A stretch of DNA of 64,000 bases from Phialophora verrucosa. Lineage: Eukaryota; Ascomycota; Eurotiomycetes; Chaetothyriales; Herpotrichiellaceae. The stretch lies in assembly GCA_002099365.1 (NCBI GenBank), contig MSED01000004.1, positions 186,001 to 250,000 on the forward strand, given 5' to 3'. Both the position numbers and the translations under genes were made by a program. Positions 21,390-30,600 of this stretch are shown here, piece after piece; the stretch's first letter is position 1, and each line of letters starts with the position of its first letter. The notes under the pieces were generated by a model. The model was not told the DNA's origin. It made no database searches and was given only the letters and a program-made list of their open reading frames with translations.

Positions 21390-22435
21390 GGTCCCAAGAC
21401 GCGTTACTGATGAAAAGTCGGAAAAGCTACTTCATTTCCTGTTTCGAGTCCACACCTGTACACGAATTTATGAATGATAATGGTCACGAAACAAGCGCGG
21501 CACAAGACGCTGATATGCATCGAGCCAACTTGAAACTTGATAGTAGTTTTGCCAGAGGGTACCCAACGTCGATGGGGTGCTCTTTAGGTTGACGGCGACT
21601 TGGGGTGCGATCCCAACCTGTACGTCTTTGCTGGAAAGGTGAAGGAAGAGAGTTGAAATAATTCCGATTGTGACTGGGATTATGCATAGCAATCTAGGCG
21701 TACAATTTTTGGTAAAAGTAAAGCAGCTTCGACATAGCCCAGAGCCAGCTGATGATCGCCCCATTCCTCATGACGGTCATTGATATCCCACTTGCAGCGA
21801 CGGCGATATTTAACCCACGGAGAAATATCTTTTTGGCAGCATCACCGAGCCCCTTCTCCCTCTGATGCTCCTGGAGCCTCCCGGGGCCTTGATGTTCCTC
21901 TTCATTCAAAACATCAACTTTAGTCGACTTTAGACGATGGGATCTATTTGGGGTGCTGGGAATCTCATTCCAGCTCCTCTTCTGCCCACACTGCTCACAA
22001 TGCGCCACCTTATGGTGCTCCTACTGTACGTAGCAACGACAACTTTCTTCGTGTGATAGGGTCAACCAAGGAAGTACTCAGTTTAGAGAGGCTCAGGGCG
22101 GGCGAGCAACCAATCGTCACCCAAGGTAACGACTGCCTGGCTCATCCTCTGTAATCGCCTGGTCTTTTACACCAGAGAAGCCTGTTGGAATATGCTCAAG
22201 CAAGGAATGTGTCGTAGAGTACGGAAAGACGTCGACGAAGGCATTTACACAGGACGAAAATTCGGATGGGAGAACATCCACATGCGTATTCTAGAGATGT
22301 CGGATCATTATGCTGGCATTACATTAGGTGATAGTATGCCAAGATGAAGGCCCGGGTGCCCGGAAGCGGAAACTTTTAGAGCCAAGGATATATAGATTTG
22401 TCTCAGACTTTTTACCAACAATTACAAGGGAACAT
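21390..22435. other. Intergenic region with ambiguous coding signals
   Basis: This region lies between the b561 gene and the tRNA. A minus-strand frame (21694-22008) encodes a CxxC-bearing polar protein with a hydrophobic C-terminal segment, but has no in-frame ATG upstream. On the plus strand, a plausible 50-bp GT-AG intron (22126-22175) could join frames ending at 22294 or at 22347. The two readings overlap, so I cannot choose a model. Confidence 0.3.
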
Positions 22436-22449
22436 TCCCCTGTGGCGCA

Positions 22450-22505
22450 GTAAGTTATTCCTTGCAAAAGCTGGCTCGCAAAGACTTTCACTAACATAGT
22501 TCTAG
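22450..22505 (+). other. Spliceosomal-type intron candidate inside the tRNA D-loop
   Basis: These 56 bp begin GTAAGT, contain CTAAC (22491-22495) and end TAG, with 10 bases between the branch motif and the last base. Length and signals match the mRNA introns in this window, for example the TmpA-like intron (57 bp) and CENP-C introns (50 bp). It falls between A14 and A15 of the tRNA. No bulge-helix-bulge pairing or anticodon-loop position is evident, so removal by the tRNA splicing endonuclease is not suggested. Confidence 0.75.
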
Positions 22506-22544
22506 ATTGGCTAGACGCGTCTGACTGTTAATCAGGAGGTTGGT

Positions 22545-22555
22545 GGTTCGAGCCC
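22545..22555 (+). promoter_or_regulatory. Pol III B box of the tRNA-Asn gene
   Basis: GGTTCGAGCCC matches the B-box consensus bound by TFIIIC. The A box (TGGC...GG) is split by the D-loop insertion: TGGCGCA at 22443-22449 and ATTGGCTAG from 22506. Confidence 0.85.
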
Positions 22556-22566
22556 ACCCGGGGGAG

Positions 22567-23238
22567 ATCTTGTATTTTTTGACGTCTTGTTTGAAGTTCG
22601 ATCTCGATTCTGGCCGATGATGACAAACCTCAGGACAAACGGCTTCGTTCTTTTTTGATCTTGTCAGGTGCCAGCATCTTTCATCAATGCCTCGGGGTGT
22701 TTGTTTTCTACAATAGTCTCCACCCTCTGCAATGCATGAGTATACCAAACTCAATTTGTGATCGTATTAGACTACGGTATCCCTTTACGTGACCACCGCA
22801 CGCGGGTGAGACCCTCAAGGCCAAGGTGGCTGGGAAAGAATCTGGCGGCATGACGGACGTCAACGGCAACGGCAACGGCAAGAAGTCCCAAGCAAATAAC
22901 AAATGCGACCACTGCTGTAAGGTACATCTAGTTGACGAGAGCTGGAAGTTACGCCTTGGCCTCATAATCATTAGAATCTGGCAAGTCTGATAAGAAATGA
23001 TGATATTTAACGAAGAAGCTAGGGCTGAGCAAGAGAGGCTCCGCAGCCTTACCTGTATGCTCGGCGGTCACATAAGAAGGCAACTGTCCGGGACAGTGAA
23101 TCTAACTAGGCAGTGAATGGTACAGTAACCGTAGGAGGCTGGATGCGCACAAACACTTGCGAACATTTGACCCCTTGTCGATTGTTGCATGAACCGAGAA
23201 TTTCAAGGCCCAGGTCGAATCAAATCGGTCAATCCACG
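22567..23238. other. Intergenic region
   Basis: These 672 bp lie between the tRNA and the C2H2-like gene. The only structure noted is an AACGGC-type triplicate near 22861-22880. The frame of the next gene stays open back to an ATG at 23113, which I think is 5' leader. Confidence 0.5.
22575..22580 (+). terminator. Pol III T6 terminator
   Basis: A run of six T residues starts nine bases after the tRNA 3' end, the usual distance for RNA polymerase III termination. Confidence 0.75.
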
Positions 23239-23880
23239 ATGCCTCCGATATATGTGCCTTGCGCCTGGGATGGCTGCAAGGAGAGGGCTGTTCTAAATAA
23301 CCTTCCCCTACATTGCGAGACGCGGCATAACATGAAAACAGGCTTCGGCTGCAAGGATGGCTACATCGATGAAGCGAAAGATAAAGTCCGCTCTCACATC
23401 CTTCGGGAGCACGGACGACAGGAAGAACCAACTCGAGCATCCAGGGCATTCGCCGTCTATTCACGCGCACGATATCAAGAAAGTGACCCCTCTGCGCGTG
23501 ACATCCCACGGGCCGCATTCTGGACCAGAGGCAGGAACAGCGCATTTCAGTCAGCCGAGAATTCCTGCCCGGAGTGTGGCACCCTCATCGCACCATACAC
23601 GAAAACCGGCATTATACAACATCTGCGTGAGAATCATGAGATAATCGTCGATCTGAATTGTATACAAATACGCAACCGCTACGCTGTCCGCCAACGTGCC
23701 CAGCCATTGACCGATACATCCCGTTCTGTGACGGATCTCGAAGAGCTCGAACCGCATGGCACCGATGAAGATGATAGAATGAGTTGCTGCGACGGAGATG
23801 TGGAAGATTATGACGAAGCACAGGAAGAAACATCAGAGAAGTTGGCTGTTGACGGAGAGTACCGAGAGCGTATTCCTTAA
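23239..23880 (+). CDS. C2H2-like zinc-finger protein, function unknown
   Basis: I recognise no family name. The 213-residue product from the ATG at 23239 (cacgATGcc) has three finger-like segments. The first is C-x5-C with a His pair ending HCETRH (about 7-30). The second is around FGCKDG with HILREH (about 35-58). The third is a well-formed C-x2-C-x12-H-x4-H (CPEC to HLRENH, about 113-133). The tail from about 165 is acidic. An in-frame ATG at 23113 would add 42 residues without recognisable features. Such fungal proteins with degenerate fingers are often lineage-restricted. DNA or RNA binding is inferred from the fingers only. Confidence 0.65.
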   Translation: MPPIYVPCAWDGCKERAVLNNLPLHCETRHNMKTGFGCKDGYIDEAKDKVRSHILREHGRQEEPTRASRAFAVYSRARYQESDPSARDIPRAAFWTRGRNSAFQSAENSCPECGTLIAPYTKTGIIQHLRENHEIIVDLNCIQIRNRYAVRQRAQPLTDTSRSVTDLEELEPHGTDEDDRMSCCDGDVEDYDEAQEETSEKLAVDGEYRERIP

Positions 23881-24237
23881 GGCACTGGAACAGAGATGCA
23901 AGAGACTATTACGACGTCCAAATCGACACAGAATTGCATCCCAGAGTGTCTACGCGACATCTTGATGGGTTGCATTGAAGAGAAATGGGTTGGGGATGTG
24001 GAGAAAGCGCTTGAGACCGAGCACAGTTCGGGGCATAAATAATGTATATATATATATAGTCAAGGACAAGACCCCCGGCTCAGCACTGCCTTCAACACAA
24101 CTGGCGTGTTGGATGAGGTGGCAAGGTTCAGGGTGTCCGGACAGTCTCAGGGATTCTGAAAATCATTAAAGCCGAATTGGGCTAACTCCTGCTGGCTGAA
24201 CGCAATCATGACCACACACCAGACAATAGGATCCTGT
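23881..24237. other. Convergent intergenic region with a (TA)7 tract
   Basis: This 357-bp stretch contains a (TA)7 microsatellite at 24045-24058 and no gene. It separates the convergent 3' ends of the C2H2-like gene and the membrane protein gene. Confidence 0.65.
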
Positions 24238-25005
24238 CTACCAGATGCCGGGAATTAAGGCATATGGTACCTTCTGCTTGACCTGTTTCCACTGCTCGCC
24301 GTACTTCTTCCCCATGTACTCGTCCAATACGGGGATGGCCCTCGTGCCGAAATCCCTCAGAAAGAACGCCCCGACAAAGATCCCCCAGAGAGGACCGCCT
24401 GCTGCAGTGGCATAGCCAGCCCGCCACAACGAATAACCCGTGTAGGACACATGGCGGACAAGCGAGAATAGACCTCCGGTGTAGATCTTCCCGTCATTCT
24501 TAGGGTCGCTCTTGAAGCTGTCTCGCTGTAATTCCGAGATGGTTTCGGTCAAGATGCCAGTGATGTACAACGCTGTTCCGACGTAGACACTCCAGGGTGG
24601 AAAGTATGTTGGGTTGCTCCCAGAAGCGCTGTACGCCAGCGTGTTCAAGGTGTTGAGGAGGGTGTTGAAGAAGCTGATTGCGAATGCCGTGCTGGGATAG
24701 ATGGGCTCTCTGGCAACGACGAATTTCCAGAAGATCTGTTTTGCCGCAGAGCCGATTGACATGCACCATATGACCGTCTGGAATGGTGTCAGGCCCGTTG
24801 ACGAGAGGGGAGCGCCGCCGGGGACAGCCGGCACGGAAGCACGCAGGCCAAGAGCCGACGCGACTCGTGGTAGAGGTGAATTCGTCAACAGGTGCCGCTG
24901 AAGGAGAGGATCAAGTCCTCTCCCTAGCACGAACAAGACGTTTCCCAACAGGTCGTGGCCATAGGTGCCACGGTAGACAAGATCGAATTTCTGGGATTCT
25001 GCCAT
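24238..25005 (-). CDS. Isoprenylcysteine-methyltransferase/steroid-reductase-like membrane protein (DUF1295 type)
   Basis: The 255-residue product has several hydrophobic helices and ends with the C-terminal signature shared by ICMT-like and DUF1295/steroid 5-alpha-reductase-like proteins. This is a membrane segment with LVRHVSYTGYSLW (about 182-194), then a KKYGEQW motif and the final ALIPGIW. In the better-known relatives this region binds SAM or NADPH, but which cofactor is used here cannot be read. The start at 25005 has the context gaccATGg; the frame remains open upstream only through non-ATG codons. It lies divergent to the SDR gene with 310 bp between starts, so the two could be co-regulated. 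The substrate is unknown. Confidence 0.7.
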   Translation of the reverse strand: MAESQKFDLVYRGTYGHDLLGNVLFVLGRGLDPLLQRHLLTNSPLPRVASALGLRASVPAVPGGAPLSSTGLTPFQTVIWCMSIGSAAKQIFWKFVVAREPIYPSTAFAISFFNTLLNTLNTLAYSASGSNPTYFPPWSVYVGTALYITGILTETISELQRDSFKSDPKNDGKIYTGGLFSLVRHVSYTGYSLWRAGYATAAGGPLWGIFVGAFFLRDFGTRAIPVLDEYMGKKYGEQWKQVKQKVPYALIPGIW

Positions 25006-25315
25006 GGTCGATGGCAGTGTCGACGTCAGATTAGCGGATTCACGGTTGTGGGAGGCCCCAGCTTCGACGACAACTCTTATAGCTTTCACAAGACAGTCCA
25101 GCTCAAACTGTATGGAGATGAGCTGGCAAGTGGAGCGCTAGTACTTAGCGGCGCACTGTCGAGAGGGGTACTCACTGGGTACTGTACGTATCGGGGACCG
25201 GCTATGTGATCGTAAGCGGCCGTTAGCTCTGCAGCACCACCAACAGAGTTTGACAATCTCAATTACCGAGTGTTCAAATTCGTCCGTGGTCCTACCTGCG
25301 ATCGTCGATTTCCAC
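25006..25315. other. Bidirectional promoter region
   Basis: These 310 bp separate the starts of the divergent DUF1295-type and SDR genes. I see no other feature. Confidence 0.55.
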
Positions 25316-26143
25316 ATGGCTTCACTGTCGTTTGATGTCGGGTTAGGCCTTGAGGACAGTCACGTATTGATCACGGGATCCTCTGGCGCCATTGGCAGCG
25401 TGCTTGTTAGAGCTTTTCTGGCGGCGGGAGCGTACGTGTCAGGGTTTGACATTGTCACCCCGCGAGAGCCTTTTGAGCATGCACGGCTTCAGACACAGCA
25501 GGCCGACATTACAGACGAGGCTTCCTTGGAGAAAGCGATGAAAGCGGCCAGAGAAAGATATGGGGCGATCACCACCTGCGTGCTGGCAGCCGGTGTCGAT
25601 TTGTCCTACTGTCAACACGATTCCCTCGTCGACATGGAACTGAAGGAGTGGCAGAGGATCTTCAAGGTCAATGTCGATGGCACTTTCTTGACCTGTCGCG
25701 CTTGGCTCCGAGGCATCACGAGCCAGGCATCATATCAAAGTCGCAATATCGCGGCTATTATCTTTGGGAGCGAGGCAGGGACCTTTGGCGTAGCGGACTG
25801 TGCGGCATATGCAGCCTCCAAATCGGCAATCCAATATGGCCTTGTCAAGTCTCTTGCCCGTGACGCAGTCGACATCCATCCACGATGCCGTGTCAACGCC
25901 ATTGCCCCCGGGCCCGTTGCAACAAAGCAATTCTCGAAAGAATGTGAGGACGATCCGATCACCTTGTGGCGCGAGGCTCAAGCGACTGTGGCGTTGAAGC
26001 AGACCGTCCCACTTGAAGCCGTTGCAAGAGCTTGTTTGTTCCTTGCCAGCGACAACTTTTCGGGCAACATCACTGGACAGATCTTGCCAGTGGACTCGGG
26101 GAAGAGTGGTGCCCTGATGTGGCCCGAAGCACCACCCCTATGA
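25316..26143 (+). CDS. Short-chain dehydrogenase/reductase (SDR, classical type)
   Basis: This is a 275-residue NAD(P)-dependent oxidoreductase with the classical SDR order. The nucleotide-binding motif TGSSGAIG lies at 20-27. An LAAG motif is at 90-93, where NAG is usual. The catalytic Ser is in FGSEAG (S152), and the YAASK motif gives Y165 and K169. PG of APGP follows at about 198-200, and the C-terminal GQ-x2-PVDSG segment is near the end. An acidic residue after strand beta-2 (D45 in GFDIV) suggests a preference for NAD(H). The substrate is unknown; relatives reduce or oxidise sugars, polyols or polyketide intermediates. The ATG at 25316 is chosen because upstream codons in frame offer only a TTG. 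Confidence 0.88.
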   Translation: MASLSFDVGLGLEDSHVLITGSSGAIGSVLVRAFLAAGAYVSGFDIVTPREPFEHARLQTQQADITDEASLEKAMKAARERYGAITTCVLAAGVDLSYCQHDSLVDMELKEWQRIFKVNVDGTFLTCRAWLRGITSQASYQSRNIAAIIFGSEAGTFGVADCAAYAASKSAIQYGLVKSLARDAVDIHPRCRVNAIAPGPVATKQFSKECEDDPITLWREAQATVALKQTVPLEAVARACLFLASDNFSGNITGQILPVDSGKSGALMWPEAPPL

Positions 26144-27624
26144 GAGAACATCATGCCACATGCTTGCGCCGTTCCTATTAGACTGCAAGATAGTAAAATT
26201 TTTCAAGAGACGAGGCTCTAGCGAAGCACTGCACGGAGTCCAGAAAAGCTTTCTTGTGGTGTTTTCATCGTAGACCTTGGCTCCGCCAGTATTTACCCGT
26301 CTCTTTCCAAGGGGTCTGGCGATCTAAGAGGGCATGAAGCGCCATGTGTCCACCGTCGGCTCCATTGATTGGAGGCGGAGGAGGGCGAGACCTCACCCGG
26401 GGCGTTGTGCCACCCGTATCAAGTATGCAAAGGAGTGGACAGGGTAGGATACGGGGTTGCGAAATGCCTGCCGGGGAAAGGACAAGCTGTAAGAGGCTGG
26501 TTCACCGATAAGAAAGGCACGAGGAACGTCTGGGAAAATTTGGTCATTGCTCGAGACTCGAGGCGGAGGTATCTCGAGATTTGGAAACGCTCGAGGGTTT
26601 TGCATGGGAACGTCGATAAACGCCAGGCGAACTGCCAGACATTAGCCACGCCGCCTAAAATGCGATGAGATAGAAAACATGAATCCCTAAGGTCCGTCGA
26701 TAAAGAGACTGATATGTTCCGCCTGGAGTGTGACAGCTTCTTCATGTACATCGTATTGCGTTGGCGCCGAGCTTGCTTTTGCCACGCTCGGGTGTGGTCG
26801 TTTGATAATTAAAACGGTGAATTTTCGCGAGACCCTTGCTCCGCGTTTCCAGCCGCTGCGATATGACGCCCGTTTGAGGTGAGGGTACGGGTCGGAGCGA
26901 ATTGGGCGAAGTAGCTAGATGGTCAATGACTGCTTGCTCATGGGACAGAGTCGGGCAACGGGCATCAGCCGTGGCGCACACGGTCACGCTGTGTTCGTAC
27001 AAACGATAGATGGAAGTGAGATATGGGAGTCAGATTTGATGAGTTTCGGTGCAGTGCTACAGCGCTGAAGCTTAGGTGTACTTACTCGCCCGCAAGTTGG
27101 AGGTGATAGGCGTAAATTCCCTCTGGTGCCTCTGGCCTGGGGGGTCTTGGGAATGCCCACAAAGAACTCCGCCTCTCCGCAAGGTTGATCGAGTTCCGTT
27201 CTAAGCATAGCCAGATTCACTAATCATCACTACGAGTACTCTGTTCTTTCATCACCGGCCACCTCTGGTCCTGCCACCTTAGGTGTATACTGTGTGTGTT
27301 TCGACTTAATTTACCAGTTCGCTACATGTCGATCTAATAGCGCATTCGTCGCTGAGTTCTGGCACCGTCGTCTTCGAGGACGTGATCGGTCCGCGACTCC
27401 CCACCAAGCCACAGCTCACATCGCACAAAGCGGTACCGCGAGAAACGTCTCCTGCTCGAGCTCCGTGCACACTAACCCATCGACGCAACGAGGTGCCCCC
27501 CTTCCGACGACCTACGCTGCATCTTTGGAATTGGTTTAGTTGTCGAGCGGTGCAAGAGATGGCATAGGGGCGTTGCGGTGACACATAAACTCAAGGCCTC
27601 CAAGATCAGAAGTCAGGCGGCAAC
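26144..27624. other. Intergenic region upstream of the Mga2/Spt23 gene
   Basis: This 1.48-kb region has frames under 110 codons with no recognisable domain (26369-26668 plus; 26419-26751 minus). It probably holds the SDR 3' UTR on the left and a long promoter and leader for the Mga2/Spt23 gene on the right. Confidence 0.5.
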
Positions 27625-30600
27625 ATGGCGACGGCTCACGACGACGACATGTATCTTTTCCAGACTGGCTTGGGACAGACTCCTTCATTTGCTGGGCAGG
27701 ACTTCGATGCGTTCTTGGGAACCCCTGCGCCCGATGTCGACCAGACGGGCCTCTCCGCAGGCTTCCTAAATCCAAGTGATCTCACGATCAAACGAGAATC
27801 CGAATCCTTTAGCCCGCCTTCCCACGATGGCGCATTTGTGCGCGGCTCGCGGGGATCAGCCTCCGGTTCCAGCAGCACATCGTCCGACTCGGCTGCGGAC
27901 GACGAGCGCAACATATCGGCTGCTTCGACAGCGTCTCCTCCTGCACATGACACAATTCAAGGCACTTGGGGCAGTGGAATAAACGGGTTTTCGATCCCGT
28001 CAAATGAACAGCTGTTCGGGGACACTTCAATGGCTGGTATGGAGCCGGATTTCGAGGCCAGCAACCAGCAGATGGCCTCGGCTTTCGACTTCGAGACGGC
28101 TGCCAGCACACCGAGCGGGCTCGAGATGATAAACAAAGTCCCGAATACAAAGACCCCGCTCGTAAACCAGTCCTTTGGCAGACCGGCAAACTTCTCGGGT
28201 TATGGCAAGCAGCACTCGACACAAATACCCACTGGGCAACCGCAATTCTTCTTTGCCGGATCAAGAGAAGCGTCGCCTCTGAATGCTATGCTCCCAGCTA
28301 CCCAGGCTCAGTCGCCTTGGACGAAGCACTCTCCGTCATCCGGCCTGGAGGAAACTTTCAATCACATCACCATGAATGGGGATTCACCTGGCAACGCGAC
28401 CTTTTCGCCCAACTTGCAATTTTCGACAGGTACATTCAGCTTCGACCCGGAGTCAAGCACAACTCCCTCCACTTTCACCAAAGACGTTTCCTCTCCACCG
28501 TCAACAATCAACTCGGCCGAGGGATCGCCTACTTTGACGGTGCATCCTACGTCGCTCAAGTCGCGCGTCGAGACTCAAATACCCATCAAGTTGACCCTCT
28601 CTTCCCTTCCAACCGGTGCCAAGAAATTGAGGTTGCCCAGACATACGGTCTCGAAACCCAAATTCTTAGCGAAGCCAGAGGTTGCCCGATCACCAGAGAT
28701 CTTAGAACTTTATACCTCCTTGGTGTGTACGAGCGCGATGCAGGACAAGGTGAAATTGCAGCGAGCGTTGGCGCGCGCAAGGGGGGAAGAGCTAGGCCCG
28801 TATACCCGACCGAGCCCGGCTTCTTCGATGGAGTCCGAGTCCTCAAGAGATGACGAGGACAAACCTCTGAATGGTGGTGAAGTTCAAATTTGCGCTGGCT
28901 GCATACAGCGTGAGAGAAAAAGGGCTTCGAGGAAGAAGCAGAAAAAGCCGGAAGAGGAGGAGCTCTTCCAGAAAGACGAAGAGAGGAGAGTTGTTGTATT
29001 CAACACCAACGAAGTCAAGGAATGGGCAGACGTTCCTCGAGACACCAGCAGCCAAGAGGGCCAAAGTGCCTCGTCCACGACGCCCGGCGCCGTACAGGTC
29101 GAGCTCCCAATGCGCATAGCCTGCTATTGCCGGCACCAGAACGAGAAAATGGGCTTCCAAGTGATATTCACAATCAAGGACTGCCGTGACAAGGTCATTG
29201 CGCAGGCGTTGACAAATCCTATCATGATTACCGATGACCACAAAACTCACAATCCTCCATCCGCTGTGTCGAATCAACCAGCACCTTTACCAACTCCAGG
29301 ACAGCAATTGCCAGGTGCTGGAGTCTTTTCAACCAACGAACATGAGCACCACCCTCAGGCTCAGGCCCTCAACTCGAAAATGTCAAGGCAGTCCTACTCC
29401 ATGACCGATCTGCATGCACTGCAGCATAATTTCAATCCCAACTTCTCCATGACTTCCACCAGCACCCCGTTCGCCGTCCCCTCGGCCATACCGCCTCAGA
29501 CTACCTCAACCTTCACCCCAAGGAACCTTTCCAGGCCTGCTTCCCCCAGTGGTCCCGCGGGTCCTACGATCAAACGCCGGAAACAGAGTGGCTCTGGCAA
29601 GTTGCCTTCTGGACTGACCATGACTCGCCTCGACACGTCGCACCCGCATCCACCATCCTCTACGATGCCTAATACCGCTGCTTCATCTCCATACGCTCCT
29701 AACATGACGTCCTATATGGGACCACATGATCGCCCGTTCGCGGTGCCTCCTGTTGCACGTCCAGCTCCTTATGGCAATAGTCCTCCGACGCCCAACGGTG
29801 TAGATCCTTCCTTTGCTGCCAACATCAATCGCTCAGTCAGCCACGACAACATGCAGCGTCAAGTGATGATATCAGCGCCGCCATCTCGGCAGCCGAGCAG
29901 GCCTGGAAGCCCGGGCTCTGCAAGAAACAGCTTCGGTGCAGCTGATGCTGCATTTGGCCAAGCGGTCAATAATCAGCTTATGGGCCAGCCTACGCGACGG
30001 CCATCACCGCTGATACACAAGTTAGTTCCTGCAGAAGGGTCCGTGACCGGAGGCACTGAAGTCACTCTTCTTGGGAATGGCTTCTATCAAGGGCTTGAGG
30101 TAATGTTTGGTGACACCGAAGCCACGACCACGACCTTTTGGGGAGAAAAGTGTTTAAATTGCATTGCCCCTCCAGCCCTGCAGCCGGGGATTGTCCCTGT
30201 TGTGTTTAAGCATGACCATCCTCAATACTCTACGATGCCACAACAATCTCAAACCAGACCATCACTTTTCACTTACGTCGACGATCGAGAGTTGGAAATG
30301 TTCCGGCTAGCATTGCGAACACTAGGCAAGCAACTGCAGCATCCAACTGACGACCCTTATTCTGCAGCCCAGCAGCTACTTCAAGGGCAGTCTCATTCGA
30401 TGTGGCTCGGACACAACAATTACGGCATGAGCGGAGGACATCAACGCCACGCTGGTGGAGCGTCAATGGATTCGCTTGAGCTGGAAGGTATGATGTTACA
30501 ATTCCTGGAGCACATGGATGATCAAAGGCATTTCAGAGCGCCCAGACTGGAACTACAACGCCCGTCTGGGCTCACACTATTGCATTTGGCCTCGTCACTG

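Larger units (their letters stand above)
22436..22566 (+). tRNA. tRNA-Asn(GTT) with a GT-AG intron-like insertion in the D-loop
   Basis: The cloverleaf is complete once 22450-22505 is removed. The acceptor stem is TCCCCTG (22436-22442) paired with CGGGGGA (22559-22565) with one G-T wobble; the discriminator is G22566. T8 and G9 follow. The D stem is GCGC (22445-22448) with ACGC (22515-22518). The anticodon arm is TCTGA / CTGTTAA / TCAGG (22520-22536), with anticodon GTT at 22527-22529. The variable loop has five bases. The T arm is GGTGG / TTCGAGC / CCACC (22542-22558). The anticodon loop is uninterrupted, so this is not the canonical tRNA intron site. The joined D-loop reads AATTGGCTA, the normal form with GG at positions 18-19. 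A T6 terminator follows. The mature length would be 75 nt before CCA. It could also be a disrupted pseudogene. Confidence 0.85.

Noticed and set aside
22450..22505. Canonical SEN-type tRNA intron
   Set aside because: The anticodon loop is intact and the insert is in the D-loop, so the usual site 3' of the anticodon does not apply.
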